DNA of 64,000 nucleotides from contig CP073694.1 of assembly GCA_018228705.1 (NCBI GenBank), positions 1,426,001 to 1,490,000 on the forward strand. Reading direction: 5' to 3'. Source of the stretch: Dysosmobacter sp. Marseille-Q4140. Its GTDB lineage: Bacteria > Bacillota > Clostridia > Oscillospirales > Oscillospiraceae. The notes beneath the pieces were generated by a model, which saw only the letters and a list, made by a program, of their open reading frames with translations, searched no databases and was not told the DNA's origin. Positions 1-7,045 of this stretch are shown piece after piece; position 1 is the first letter of the stretch, and every line of letters starts with the position of its first letter. Position numbers and translations under genes: made by a program.

Positions 1-423
1 GGCTGCGTCCTCGTAAATATCGCCGCGGGCAAAGAAAAAGCCCGTCACATCATCATCAATGCGGCGGGCTGCTGTGAGGTAGTTCCTCGCTATTCTGTTG
101 TCGTTGTTTGGGGGCGGTAGCCGGAAGTCGGAAAGGGACGCGTGGCAAGGTCTGTCCGGCGGCGGTGCGGCTCCCTTTTCTCCTGTGAGAAGTTCCACGG
201 CTTCGGTGAAGCTCTTGCCGAAAAACTCCATGACAAAATCAACGGGGCCGCCGCCCTTGCTCTGGCTGTGCCTGTACCATTTGTTTCCCCGGACGGTCAA
301 GCTGTCGTGCCGTTTCCAGCGGTATTCATTCCCGGCGCGGGTAAGCTGCTCGCCCTGTGATTGCAGGAAAGAAACAAGGTCGGCTTGGTTCGCCCGGTTT
401 ATCTGTTCTTGGGTGTAATACAT
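1..423 (-). CDS. DUF3991/toprim-type mobile-element protein, N-terminal part (runs off the left edge)
   Basis: This frame is open from an ATG at 423 to the window edge, so only about 141 N-terminal residues are visible. The protein begins MYYTQEQINRANQADLVSFL and continues with a Trp/Arg/His-rich segment (YRWKRHDSL, WYRHSQSKGGG) and PVDFVMEFFGKSFTEAVELL. That is the CHC2-like start of the DUF3991/toprim proteins found beside MobQ relaxases in Clostridia elements. These are thought to be primase-like proteins acting on transferred single-stranded DNA. A GAGGT ribosome site lies 8 nt upstream of the ATG. The gene is co-oriented with the relaxase and belongs to the backbone of the inner mobilizable element. 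Family recognition is from memory of sequence patterns; the toprim domain itself is outside the window. Confidence 0.85.
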   Translation of the reverse strand, partial: MYYTQEQINRANQADLVSFLQSQGEQLTRAGNEYRWKRHDSLTVRGNKWYRHSQSKGGGPVDFVMEFFGKSFTEAVELLTGEKGAAPPPDRPCHASLSDFRLPPPNNDNRIARNYLTAARRIDDDVTGFFFARGDIYEDAA

Positions 424-446
424 GGTTGATACCTCGCTTTCTTCGG

Positions 447-475
447 TTGAATTGTTCATAGTTTCTAAGTATAAT
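447..475 (+). promoter_or_regulatory. sigma-A type promoter for the cargo ORF at 506-874
   Basis: TTGAAT (447-452), a 17-nt spacer and TATAAT (470-475). It points rightward, away from the DUF3991 gene, and starts an AT-rich stretch unlike the GC-rich element backbone. Confidence 0.65.
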
Positions 476-505
476 AAAAACAACAAATTGGAAGTTATCA
501 TAAAG

Positions 506-874
506 ATGGTGCGATATATGATTTTTAAGGGATTTCCATACTATTTGGGGGCAATTGCGACAACAAAATGTATAAGAGCGATTTTATTTGTGTTTGTGCC
601 TGGCAAAAACGGAGATAGGGTTACCCTGGATTCTTGTACTGGATGGGTTAGGCACATGGGAAGATTTTACGAGAGCAGGACATATTCATTTTTGTTAGAT
701 ACACAATTGTCGAAAGGGAATATAGAGGTCCTTTTGCTGGATAAGAAGAAGCACCCCATATTAAAACTCAATGAACACTCTCCATCCGGTACAATAGCCT
801 TAGATGGAAAGAGCAGATATTATCTGCGTTGGGAATTTAGGAGTGCCTCTGGTAAATGTAAGCTACAATGGTAA
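506..874 (+). CDS. AT-rich cargo ORF, hypothetical, N-terminus possibly degraded
   Basis: I do not recognise this protein (122 aa from the ATG at 506; 118 aa from the ATG at 518). Its frame also extends back to an ATG at 422, but that one lies upstream of the promoter at 447-475 and overlaps the divergent DUF3991 start. The C-terminal 70 residues look like real protein: polar, beta-rich, with RVTLDSCTGWVRHMGRFYES and YYLRWEFRSASGKCKLQW, suggesting a small secreted or surface beta domain. The N-terminus contains CIRAILFVFVPG, which resembles a signal or lipoprotein leader that has lost its start or shifted frame. Promoter and terminator bracket the ORF, so it is a separate transcription unit inserted between the DUF3991 and relaxase genes. 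It may be a pseudogene. Confidence 0.45.
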   Translation: MVRYMIFKGFPYYLGAIATTKCIRAILFVFVPGKNGDRVTLDSCTGWVRHMGRFYESRTYSFLLDTQLSKGNIEVLLLDKKKHPILKLNEHSPSGTIALDGKSRYYLRWEFRSASGKCKLQW

Positions 875-905
875 AAGCAAATCCCGGTTTATCGGAAAGC
901 ATTTA

Positions 906-939
906 GGACGGACAAGCTGGACAGCTTGCCCGTCCTTTT
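906..939 (+). terminator. intrinsic terminator after the 506-874 ORF
   Basis: A 14-bp stem (906-919 with 922-935, one mismatch) is followed by TTTT on the plus strand. It sits between two convergent genes, and the relaxase stop is at 942. Confidence 0.7.
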
Positions 940-941
940 CC

Positions 942-2450
942 TTATCGCTCCTGTTCATGCCGCTTGGCGCGGGTCTGCTCCGGCTGGTCGGCTTTCAGCG
1001 CAATATCAACGCACTTGCGGATATTGTGCAGTTCGGCAACCTCGGCGCGGGTTTCTTTCAGCTTGGTATATTCCGCTGTTCTCTGCCCGCTGAGAGTGGC
1101 GTACTCTTTTTCCCATTCAGAGATAGGCAAGGTCTTTGTCCCTTTCGGCAGATTTGCATGGAGATAGCGGCTCGCTGCGTTCCATAGGGTCAACTCGGCG
1201 CGGTGGGCTTCCTCGTACTTGTCGCGCTTGCTCGTCCAGCCATTTTTCAGCTTTTTCAGCTCGTCGTGAATGGGCTTGTACTCGGTGTAGTTCTTCCCGT
1301 ATTCAATCAGCTTTTGTAATTCTTTCATGCGCTTCTCGGCGGTTTTCATGCCCGCCCGGATAGCGTCGGCTTGGTCGCTGACAGAGGAAAGGGTAGCGTC
1401 CAGCTCCGCAAGGGTGGAAATGCCATGCTCGGAAAGATAGCCTACTGCCTTTGCAACGGTTTTCAGTTCATCGGCGGCGTGCTGCCTTTGCCAACTTTGC
1501 GAATACTTCCGGCTCTTTTCTCTCTGAACGCTTAAATACTTCATCAGCAGATTTGCAAGGCCGGGGGATTGCGGGGGCTGCTCCGGGGCGTTTTCCCGCG
1601 CCTTGAACAGTTCGCCAATCCATTCTTTGAGCTTTCCAATCTGCGCCCGGATTTCCCGGATAAGGCGGTTTGCCTTTTGGATATTCCGGTTCAGCTCGCC
1701 TTTCTCGGTGGCTATGCCTTTCTTCTCCATTTGACAAGCCGCTACGCCCATGTGGACGGTAGGCAGCTCGTCAATGCCGCGCTCGGCGTTACTGCGGTGG
1801 TCGATACGCTCCGGGCGTCCGGCGCGTTCAAGGTAGGCATTTGAAATATCCGCCCATGCCTTGCGCCATAAAAGCGCGTTGCCCTTGTCGTTCCAGCCTG
1901 TGAGGTCAACTTTGTGTGTCTTGTATCTGCCGCTTGGTAAGCGTATGCGCTCGCCGTTCTCGTCAATGTCATATTCCTTTTTGGACTTCGCCGCCCATGC
2001 GCCGCGCTCGTCAAGGGGGCGCATAGTAAGCATGATATGACAATGGGGGTTGCCGCTGTCGGTGTCGTGAATGGCAAAATCAACGCACATTCCTCTGGAA
2101 ACAAATTGAGAGGAACAGTATTCCCGGACAAGCCGGATCTGTTCCTCTCTGGATAATTCTATGGGGAGTGCTGCGTCAATCTCTCTGGCAAGCTGGGCGT
2201 TCCCGGTTTTCTCGTAAAGCTCCACACTGTTCCATAGGGTAGCGCGGTCAGAGAAAGAGGGCGGGGCATGGGGCGGCAATAGGATTTCCGTATGGACAAC
2301 ACCGCCTTTGCGGGTGTAGTCGTGGGTCATTCCGTCCCACTCATTTGTCAACTTTTCGCCGCTTCGGTAGGCGGCTGCGGCAACGGCTGATTTGCCCTTG
2401 CCCCGGCTGACAATGCTGATATTACAATGGTAGATGGCTATGGGTATCAC
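942..2450 (-). CDS. MobA/MobL (MobQ-type) relaxase
   Basis: This relaxase would nick oriT and lead the inner element's DNA into a recipient. The N-terminal relaxase domain carries IYHCNISIVSRGKGKSAVAA AYRSGE-type sequence and the metal-binding motif HDTDSGNPHCHIM (H-x-D-x-x-x-x-P-H-x-H). The C-terminal half is charged and coiled-coil-like. Length is about 502 aa, normal for the family. The start is uncertain. Homologues generally begin just before AIYHCNIS, where this copy reads ATA (2441-2439) rather than ATG, 6 nt after GGGAGGTG. The nearest legal start is GTG at 2450, which overlaps that ribosome site. The frame also stays open upstream to 2648 through the oriT region. The gene follows oriT and DUF3847 on the same strand. 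Confidence 0.9.
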   Translation of the reverse strand: MIPIAIYHCNISIVSRGKGKSAVAAAAYRSGEKLTNEWDGMTHDYTRKGGVVHTEILLPPHAPPSFSDRATLWNSVELYEKTGNAQLAREIDAALPIELSREEQIRLVREYCSSQFVSRGMCVDFAIHDTDSGNPHCHIMLTMRPLDERGAWAAKSKKEYDIDENGERIRLPSGRYKTHKVDLTGWNDKGNALLWRKAWADISNAYLERAGRPERIDHRSNAERGIDELPTVHMGVAACQMEKKGIATEKGELNRNIQKANRLIREIRAQIGKLKEWIGELFKARENAPEQPPQSPGLANLLMKYLSVQREKSRKYSQSWQRQHAADELKTVAKAVGYLSEHGISTLAELDATLSSVSDQADAIRAGMKTAEKRMKELQKLIEYGKNYTEYKPIHDELKKLKNGWTSKRDKYEEAHRAELTLWNAASRYLHANLPKGTKTLPISEWEKEYATLSGQRTAEYTKLKETRAEVAELHNIRKCVDIALKADQPEQTRAKRHEQER

Positions 2451-2649
2451 CTCCCGGATAGGATAATAAAACCCGCAAAAATGGTACAGACGCCAACGGC
2501 GGGTGTACTGTTTTTGTGGGTGTGCAGGGATAGCCGCGTAAGCGGCGCAAGGGGTGCAGCCCCTTGTTGCGGCAAAGCCGCCAATGTCGGTCAGAGAGGG
2601 AAGCAAGCGGCTTTCTCTCTGTGCCGACAAGCCCTCGGCAGAGCGCACG

Positions 2650-2677
2650 CACCCGTAAGGGTGTATAAGTGCGCCCT
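2650..2677 (-). other. oriT of the RSF1010/MobQ type
   Basis: The plus strand carries TAAGTGCGCCCT at 2666-2677, which matches the known nic-region core of RSF1010-family origins of transfer (cleavage after TAAGTGCG). Directly before it is a hairpin, CACCC-GTAA-GGGTG (2650-2663), the usual relaxase-recognition inverted repeat. It lies in the gap between DUF3847 and the MobQ relaxase, the expected place. The rest of 2451-2649 has further short inverted repeats but no gene. Motif match and context are both strong; nicking is inferred. Confidence 0.85.
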
Positions 2678-2691
2678 TTGTGCCAAAGGGA

Positions 2692-2988
2692 TTATTCGCT
2701 TTTCCCGCCCTTGGTGCGTTTTTTCAGATAAGCCCGCGCTTCCTCGCTCGTCAAGGCAAGCCGGAGAAAGGCGGCGGCTTCCTCGTCGGTCATGGTCTTG
2801 GCTTCCGGCACAATGCTCTCAAAGACCGCACCCCGGACGATCAGCCGATGGCTGCGCGTCCTGCGTTCCTCTTGGGATAACTTTTGCCGCAACACCTTTT
2901 CCCGGTTTTCAAGCTGCCGGATTTTCTTCTTCCCGTCCTCAATCTCGGCTTGCAATTCCTCGCGGTTTTTTTCTCTCGGTTTCGTCAT
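2692..2988 (-). CDS. DUF3847 family protein, mobilization accessory
   Basis: A 98-residue, highly charged protein: an N-terminal coiled coil (residues 5-45, many Glu/Lys/Arg with LENREKVLRQKLSQEERR) followed by a compact C-terminal helical part. This is the DUF3847 pattern seen next to MobQ relaxases in Firmicutes elements; its role is unknown, and an oriT accessory or regulatory function is inferred from position. The ATG at 2988 has GGAG 9 nt upstream. The stop lies 15 bp from the nic motif. Confidence 0.85.
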   Translation of the reverse strand: MTKPREKNREELQAEIEDGKKKIRQLENREKVLRQKLSQEERRTRSHRLIVRGAVFESIVPEAKTMTDEEAAAFLRLALTSEEARAYLKKRTKGGKSE

Positions 2989-3021
2989 GGGTGGTCACTC
3001 CTTTCTACCTGTCGGCATAGA

Positions 3022-3054
3022 AAAAGGACAGTCGATTTCCTCGGCTGTCCTTTT
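3022..3054. terminator. bidirectional intrinsic terminator
   Basis: A perfect 10-bp stem, AAAAGGACAG (3022-3031) with CTGTCCTTTT (3045-3054), has A and T runs at both sides. It closes the methyltransferase transcript before DUF3847. Confidence 0.8.
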
Positions 3055-3119
3055 GATTAGGGTGTTTGGTTTACTCCGTTCTGCTCAATAAATGGGAATA
3101 TTAAATATCAATACGCCCT

Positions 3120-3953
3120 TTAATACATTCCTATTAAAACATCAGCTTCGATTGTCAAATGTGTGAGAGTACACCAATCAACGCAATCTTTTTCAACGCA
3201 AAAGAGAAGCGGCGTCATTTCAATAAACGACATTCTTTGTTCTGATGACAACTGTACGGTGGCTGAAACCGTTTCTCTTGAAATGGTTTTAAGATATTTC
3301 TCAAAATATTCAACGACAGACTCATTTGAATAATCTGGATTTTTCAAGTGTGCTTGCACTTTAGTCCTAATTTCCCTCAAATGATTTTTCGTAGGAATTA
3401 CTTTCACAACATATCCGTTAGGAGATAGCAATCGCTGAAATTCTTTGTAGTGTGCAGGCGAAAATATGTCTAAAATACAATCCATACTTCCGTCTTTCAA
3501 AGGGATTTTTGATAAGTCAGTAACAAACCACTTCACTGCTTTGCGCTTGTCTTTTTTTGATGCAATCTGTATTGCCTCCCTTGACAAGTCAAAAGCAAAG
3601 ATGTTTCGTTCTGTTCTTTGCTGTATCTGCCTTGCATAGAAACCCTCGCCGCAACCAACATCTAAAATGTTTCTTATAGATGGCGTATCAGAAATAAACT
3701 GTATGATTTTCTCCAACACAACATCATACATGCCATACTCCAAAATTTGGTGCCGGTTGTCAAAAGACCGCTTGCTGTAGTTGGTTTTGGGCGATGATTT
3801 TAACAACAAATTTACATACCCATATCTTGAAATATCAAAGCAATGTCCATGTCTACAAATTAGGCTATTGCCTTGTATATCCATTGATTTTGTGCAAATT
3901 GGGCATTGAAAATAAACCTTGCTGTCTGCAAAGCGTGATAAATTATTATTCAT
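3120..3953 (-). CDS. mobile RlmA/TlrB-family 23S rRNA (guanine-N1) methyltransferase
   Basis: Members of this family methylate N1 of G745 (RlmAI) or G748 (RlmAII/TlrB) in helix 35 of 23S rRNA; the G748 enzymes contribute to tylosin and mycinamicin resistance. The 277-aa protein has the N-terminal zinc finger (C17, C20, C33, H37) followed by FDISRYGYVNLL, then the SAM-binding motif ILDVGCGEGFY near residue 100. The gene is much more AT-rich than its neighbours, which marks it as acquired cargo. GGAGGA lies just before the ATG at 3953. A leader peptide and hairpins precede it (3962-4059), so drug-inducible expression is likely. A chromosomal relative is at 49,782-50,615. Target base and resistance spectrum are inference. 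Confidence 0.9.
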   Translation of the reverse strand: MNNNLSRFADSKVYFQCPICTKSMDIQGNSLICRHGHCFDISRYGYVNLLLKSSPKTNYSKRSFDNRHQILEYGMYDVVLEKIIQFISDTPSIRNILDVGCGEGFYARQIQQRTERNIFAFDLSREAIQIASKKDKRKAVKWFVTDLSKIPLKDGSMDCILDIFSPAHYKEFQRLLSPNGYVVKVIPTKNHLREIRTKVQAHLKNPDYSNESVVEYFEKYLKTISRETVSATVQLSSEQRMSFIEMTPLLFCVEKDCVDWCTLTHLTIEADVLIGMY

Positions 3954-3960
3954 TTGTTTT

Positions 3961-4033
3961 TCCTCCGTAATTACATCTCTGCTTCAATAAGCGAGTTATG
4001 CAGTACGGATAACCGCAACATAACTCGCGGTTT
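3961..4033 (-). promoter_or_regulatory. translational attenuator hairpins before the methyltransferase
   Basis: The minus-strand leader can form competing stems. GCGAGTTATG (3991-4000) pairs with CATAACTCGC (4019-4028) over 10 bp. The segment right after the leader-peptide stop (4027-4032, AACCGC on the minus strand) can instead pair with 4011-4016. TCCGTA (minus strand, 4004-4009) is complementary to TACGGA (3964-3969), which includes the start of the GGAGGA ribosome site. A ribosome stalled at the end of the leader peptide would cover 4027-4032 and change the fold. This matches the logic of erm translational attenuators; the structures were drawn by eye, not computed. Confidence 0.7.
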
Positions 4034-4059
4034 TATCTTAATCTCATGAATGTAACCAT
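4033..4059 (-). CDS. 8-residue leader peptide with macrolide-arrest motif MRLR
   Basis: The minus strand reads GGAGG (4072-4068), 8 nt, then ATG and an ORF encoding MVTFMRLR, then TAA. MRLR is the core of the ErmDL leader peptide (MTHSMRLR...), where macrolides stall ribosomes at the Arg-x-Arg motif. The ORF has its own strong ribosome site, follows a promoter by about 50 nt, and is followed at once by hairpins and then the rRNA methyltransferase gene. It is therefore best read as a drug-sensing uORF. It is too short for ordinary gene finders. Confidence 0.8.
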   Translation of the reverse strand: MVTFMRLR

Positions 4060-4107
4060 TGTGTTGTCCTCCAATCAATTCCGCAGTATTACTCTGCTTT
4101 TAGAAAA

Positions 4108-4136
4108 AGTATAGCACAAAACTATGAACATTTCCA
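4108..4136 (-). promoter_or_regulatory. promoter of the leader peptide/methyltransferase unit
   Basis: On the minus strand: TGGAAA (4136-4131), a 17-nt spacer and TATACT (4113-4108), with TGC in front of the -10 (extended -10). The region also contains GTTCATAGTTT, which recurs at the other cargo promoter near 454. Confidence 0.65.
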
Positions 4137-4138
4137 CT

Positions 4139-4435
4139 CTATTTCAGCCTGTCGGCGGCGTTGCTCTCTCTGGCGTACCGCCGCGCCGCTTCCCGCCGTT
4201 CCTCGCTGTATGGGGCGGTCAGACGGAAAGAGAAGCGGCCTTTCTCAATGTCAAACTCCATGCAGCCCGTTTCCGGGTCTGCGTCGGTCTGGCGGCACAC
4301 ATCGGGGTGCTGCTCGGCATAGGCGGCAAGCCGCTTCTTCAAGTCGGTATTGTGGGTACGGATATGGATCAACGGGTCTTTCTCATCAAACCAGATGTCT
4401 GTGGTCTTTTTTTGCTTGGGAAGCCCTGTTCGCAT
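4139..4435 (-). CDS. conserved small backbone protein of the TnpX element
   Basis: 98 aa, starting MRTGLPKQKKTTDIWFDEKD and continuing with IHIRTHNTDLKKRL and FDIEKGRFSFRLTAPYSEERREAA. Proteins of this pattern recur in Clostridia elements with MobQ relaxases and TnpX-type recombinases; I know of no established function. AAAGGAG lies about 5 nt before the ATG. It is GC-rich like the rest of the backbone, unlike the methyltransferase cargo just downstream. Confidence 0.8.
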   Translation of the reverse strand: MRTGLPKQKKTTDIWFDEKDPLIHIRTHNTDLKKRLAAYAEQHPDVCRQTDADPETGCMEFDIEKGRFSFRLTAPYSEERREAARRYARESNAADRLK

Positions 4436-4531
4436 AAACTCTCCTTTCTGCGCCCCTGTTACGCAATAGGGGCATTTTTCGGGTGTTTTCTCCGGCTCTT
4501 GACTTGGGGAAAATGGGGATTTTCAAATAGA

Positions 4532-4567
4532 AACCGCCCCGGCGAACCATTCTTCGTCCGGGCGGTT
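4532..4567 (-). terminator. intrinsic terminator after tnpW
   Basis: AACCGCCC (4532-4539) pairs with GGGCGGTT (4560-4567), with inner pairing, followed on the minus strand by a T-rich stretch at 4521-4533. It lies immediately after the tnpW stop. Confidence 0.7.
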
Positions 4568-4568
4568 C

Positions 4569-4763
4569 CTATCGCGTGATTTTCGTTTTTTCCGGCTCTT
4601 GACCGTCCTGCAAGCTGTCGGCAAGTATCACTTTGAGCAGCTTGTCGCGGAATGTTTCTGTGCCGCTGTGGTTGAAAAACAACTCCGCAACGATGGTCTG
4701 TCCGTCCCTCTGTGTCGTGATAACACTGTCGGGGGATTGAGGTGTCCCGTTCTGTTCTGCCAT
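4569..4763 (-). CDS. tnpW: TnpW-like transposon protein
   Basis: A 64-aa protein, MAEQNGTPQSPDSVITTQRD..., with the conserved-looking core TIVAELFFNHSGTETFRDKLLKVI. It matches the small TnpW proteins of Tn4451-like elements, whose role is undefined. AAGGAG lies 7-8 nt before the ATG at 4763. It is downstream of tnpX, separated by a terminator, and on the same strand, as in that element family. Confidence 0.8.
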   Translation of the reverse strand: MAEQNGTPQSPDSVITTQRDGQTIVAELFFNHSGTETFRDKLLKVILADSLQDGQEPEKTKITR

Positions 4764-4785
4764 AGGCGGCTCCTTTCTCTGGGTG

Positions 4786-4821
4786 CAAAAGAGGGATTTC
4801 CCGTAGCCCGGAAAATCCCTC
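4786..4821 (-). terminator. intrinsic terminator after tnpX
   Basis: GAGGGATTTCC (4791-4801) pairs with GAAAATCCCTC (4811-4821, one bulge). On the minus strand the stem is followed by CTTTTGC. Confidence 0.75.
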
Positions 4822-4841
4822 TTGGTTGTCAGTATTCGGTT

Positions 4842-6692
4842 TTACTGTGCGGGTGCTGCGGCGGCTTCCTGTGCCTTTTTCTTTGCCCGGTATTCCCGTG
4901 CTTTCATGCGGTCATACTCCCGTCGCTTTTCAAGGTTACGCGCCCGGTACTCCCTTGAATACTGCCGGTGGTAGGCGCGGCTCTTTTCCTTTTGGGCTTC
5001 CTCGATTTTCTCCCGCATTTGCCGGATTTCCTGCTCCGTTGGCTCTGTAAGCTGTGTCACTTCGTTCTCAAATTTGCCGATATAGTTGAAATATATCCCG
5101 ATGTGCTGAATGGCTTGTTTTGCCCTTTTCTTGTCGCGCTCATGCACTTCAATCCGGCTGATAAACTCGTTGAGAATGGCGGGGGTCAGGTCGGTAAAGG
5201 CAGCGTAGCGTTCCGTCAGCTTCAAAAACTTCTGCGCCCGTCCGCCCGCGTTCTCAAAAGCGGATAGCTGCTCTTGCAGCTCGGCAAGCTCCGCTTTCAG
5301 CGCATAGTATTCTTCTGAATACTTCTGCGACATTTGCTCATAGCGGTCTTGCGGGATCGTGCCGAGGGCGTTGTCCTCATAGAGCTTGTTCAGCACCTTG
5401 TCAATCTGTTCAAGGCGCGTCGTGATTTGCGGGATACGCTTCTGCTGTTTCTTGGTCTTGTCGGTCTGCTGCATGGCAAGGTTCTTTTTCACTAAGGCTT
5501 CAAATTCCGCCCAGTTGCTGATAGAATAGTCCTCGATTTTCTTCAGCACTTCCGCGATGGTCTGCATGAGCAAATCCGCGTCAATGATGTGCGGGGAATT
5601 GCATTTGGGGTTTTTGGCTTTTCCCTTGTGGTACTCGCTGCAATAGGCAACATGACGCTTGCCGCCATTCCGATAATCTATGCGAATGTGCATTTTCGCA
5701 CCGCAATCCTTACAGAAAAGCAAGCCCGACAAAGGGTGGATTTCCCCGTCCCCGTTGGGGCGTTTGACGGGCGCATTTTCCAAAATCCGCTGTACGGTTT
5801 CAAAGTCGGTGCGGTCAATAATCGGCTCATGCACATTTTCGGTTATCTGCCATTGGCTCCGGTCTACATAGTGGTTCCGCTTGTCGCGGAAGTGCTTTGT
5901 GGTCTTGAAGTTGACAACATCACCGCAATACTCCTGCCGTGTGAGGATATGGGTCAGGGTGGCTTTGTTCCACTTATAGCGGTTGGCCTCATTGAGCGCC
6001 CTGTTTTTACAGGTTCCCCGCCCGCGCTCTTTCATGTAGAATGTGGGCGTTGGGATTTGCGCCTGCGTGAGATATACGGCAATTTGGTTTCGGTTTTTTC
6101 CGTCCAGAAACAGGCGAAAAATCAAACGAACAACTCCGGCGGCTTCCTCGTCGATAATCCAAAAATCCTTGTTGTCCGGGGATTTGACATAGCCATAGGG
6201 GGCTTCGGTGGCAATCGGCTTTCCACTCATGCCCTTCGTCTTAATGCCGGTCTTTACTTTCTTGCTGATGTCCTTTGCGTACCACTCCGACATGATGTTG
6301 ATAAAGGGCGCAAACTCCAATGTATCGGGCTTTTCGCTGTCTATCCCGTTGTTGACTGCGATAAAGCGCACATTGTTCCGTCTGAATATCTCCATCGCAT
6401 TGCCGACTTGGAGATAGTCACGCCCCCAGCGTGTCAGGTCTTTCATAATGCAGACACCGATTTTCCCGTTCTCTACATCGTCCATCATGCGGGAGTAGGC
6501 AGAACGGTCAAAAAATCTGCCGCTTTCGTCATCGTCAATGTAGTGCCGGATATTGGTTAAGTGCTGCCCTCTGGCGTAGTTCTCCAAAAAGATTTTTTGG
6601 TTCTGTATCGAGTTACTCTCACCGCCGTCCCTGTCCTCGTCGCCCACGGAAAGGCGGGAGTAAAGGGCTGTAATTTTACTATAATCAGTCAT
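4842..6692 (-). CDS. tnpX: TnpX-type large serine recombinase
   Basis: This site-specific recombinase would excise the inner element as a circle and reinsert it at GA dinucleotides, as known for TnpX of Tn4451. The N-terminal resolvase domain starts TDYSKITALYSRLS with the nucleophile Ser15, and GESNSIQNQK, LTRWGRD and EW-A-D-SKKVK follow. A recombinase domain and a zinc ribbon (LLFCKDCGAKMH...C...C) come next, then a long coiled coil and a basic DUF4368-type tail rich in Arg/Tyr. Length is 616 aa against 707 for Tn4451 TnpX. The ATG at 6692 was chosen because AGGAGG sits 8 nt upstream; the frame is open to an ATG at 6752. It lies within about 60 bp of the element end, as in the family. Confidence 0.93.
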   Translation of the reverse strand: MTDYSKITALYSRLSVGDEDRDGGESNSIQNQKIFLENYARGQHLTNIRHYIDDDESGRFFDRSAYSRMMDDVENGKIGVCIMKDLTRWGRDYLQVGNAMEIFRRNNVRFIAVNNGIDSEKPDTLEFAPFINIMSEWYAKDISKKVKTGIKTKGMSGKPIATEAPYGYVKSPDNKDFWIIDEEAAGVVRLIFRLFLDGKNRNQIAVYLTQAQIPTPTFYMKERGRGTCKNRALNEANRYKWNKATLTHILTRQEYCGDVVNFKTTKHFRDKRNHYVDRSQWQITENVHEPIIDRTDFETVQRILENAPVKRPNGDGEIHPLSGLLFCKDCGAKMHIRIDYRNGGKRHVAYCSEYHKGKAKNPKCNSPHIIDADLLMQTIAEVLKKIEDYSISNWAEFEALVKKNLAMQQTDKTKKQQKRIPQITTRLEQIDKVLNKLYEDNALGTIPQDRYEQMSQKYSEEYYALKAELAELQEQLSAFENAGGRAQKFLKLTERYAAFTDLTPAILNEFISRIEVHERDKKRAKQAIQHIGIYFNYIGKFENEVTQLTEPTEQEIRQMREKIEEAQKEKSRAYHRQYSREYRARNLEKRREYDRMKAREYRAKKKAQEAAAAPAQ

Positions 6693-6739
6693 GTGCATAA
6701 CCTCCTGTGCGTCCATATAGGCTTCCTTTACACTTAAAA

Positions 6740-7045
6740 TTATGCACTCCATCGGGCGCTGCCGTACTCGATGCCCCGGCGGTATTTGCGGGCATTTTTC
6801 CCTTTGGCGTATACCGCCAGCCGGACAATGACCGCCCCAGTGATACCTGCCAGCAGGTCCAGCGGATGCAGGCTGGGCAGCCCAGAAGAAAACGCCTCCG
6901 CAAAGCCCTGGCTCAAATGCAGGAACTTTTCAGAGGCGTCAAGGCCGGGCGCAAGGCGCACCGCCTGGCAGAGCTTATCAAAGAGATATACGAACAGCAG
7001 ATACGGGAGGTTGAGGATGAGAATCTTTTTCAAATCAACCGTCAT
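6740..7045 (-). pseudogene. virD4: virD4/tcpA-type coupling protein gene, truncated after about 99 codons
   Basis: The N-terminus of a VirD4/TraG-family coupling ATPase: MTVDLKKILILNLPYLLFVY, a membrane helix, a second helix near 67-82 (DLLAGITGAVIVRLAVYAKG), then the conserved KNARKYRRGIEYGSARW. Intact homologues run on to the Walker A motif and total about 600 aa. Here the frame reads SA and stops, because the TnpX-type element begins at the TGG codon (6749-6751). The rest of virD4 should lie at the other end of the inner element, left of the window. The ATG overlaps the pcfB stop (ATGA), the usual coupled arrangement. Confidence 0.88.
6744..6754 (-). mobile_element. junction between ICE virD4 and the inner Tn4451-like element
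   Basis: The minus strand reads CGATGG|AGTGCATAA: VirD4 coding sequence stops at TGG and unrelated AT-rich element-end DNA follows, leading into tnpX 57 nt later. A GA dinucleotide spans 6749/6748, the crossover signature of TnpX-family insertion. The inner element therefore occupies at least 1-6748. Confidence 0.75.

Noticed and set aside
253..360. Plus-strand ORFs at 98-418 and 142-360
   Set aside because: They are opposite the well-supported DUF3991 start region, with no ribosome sites.
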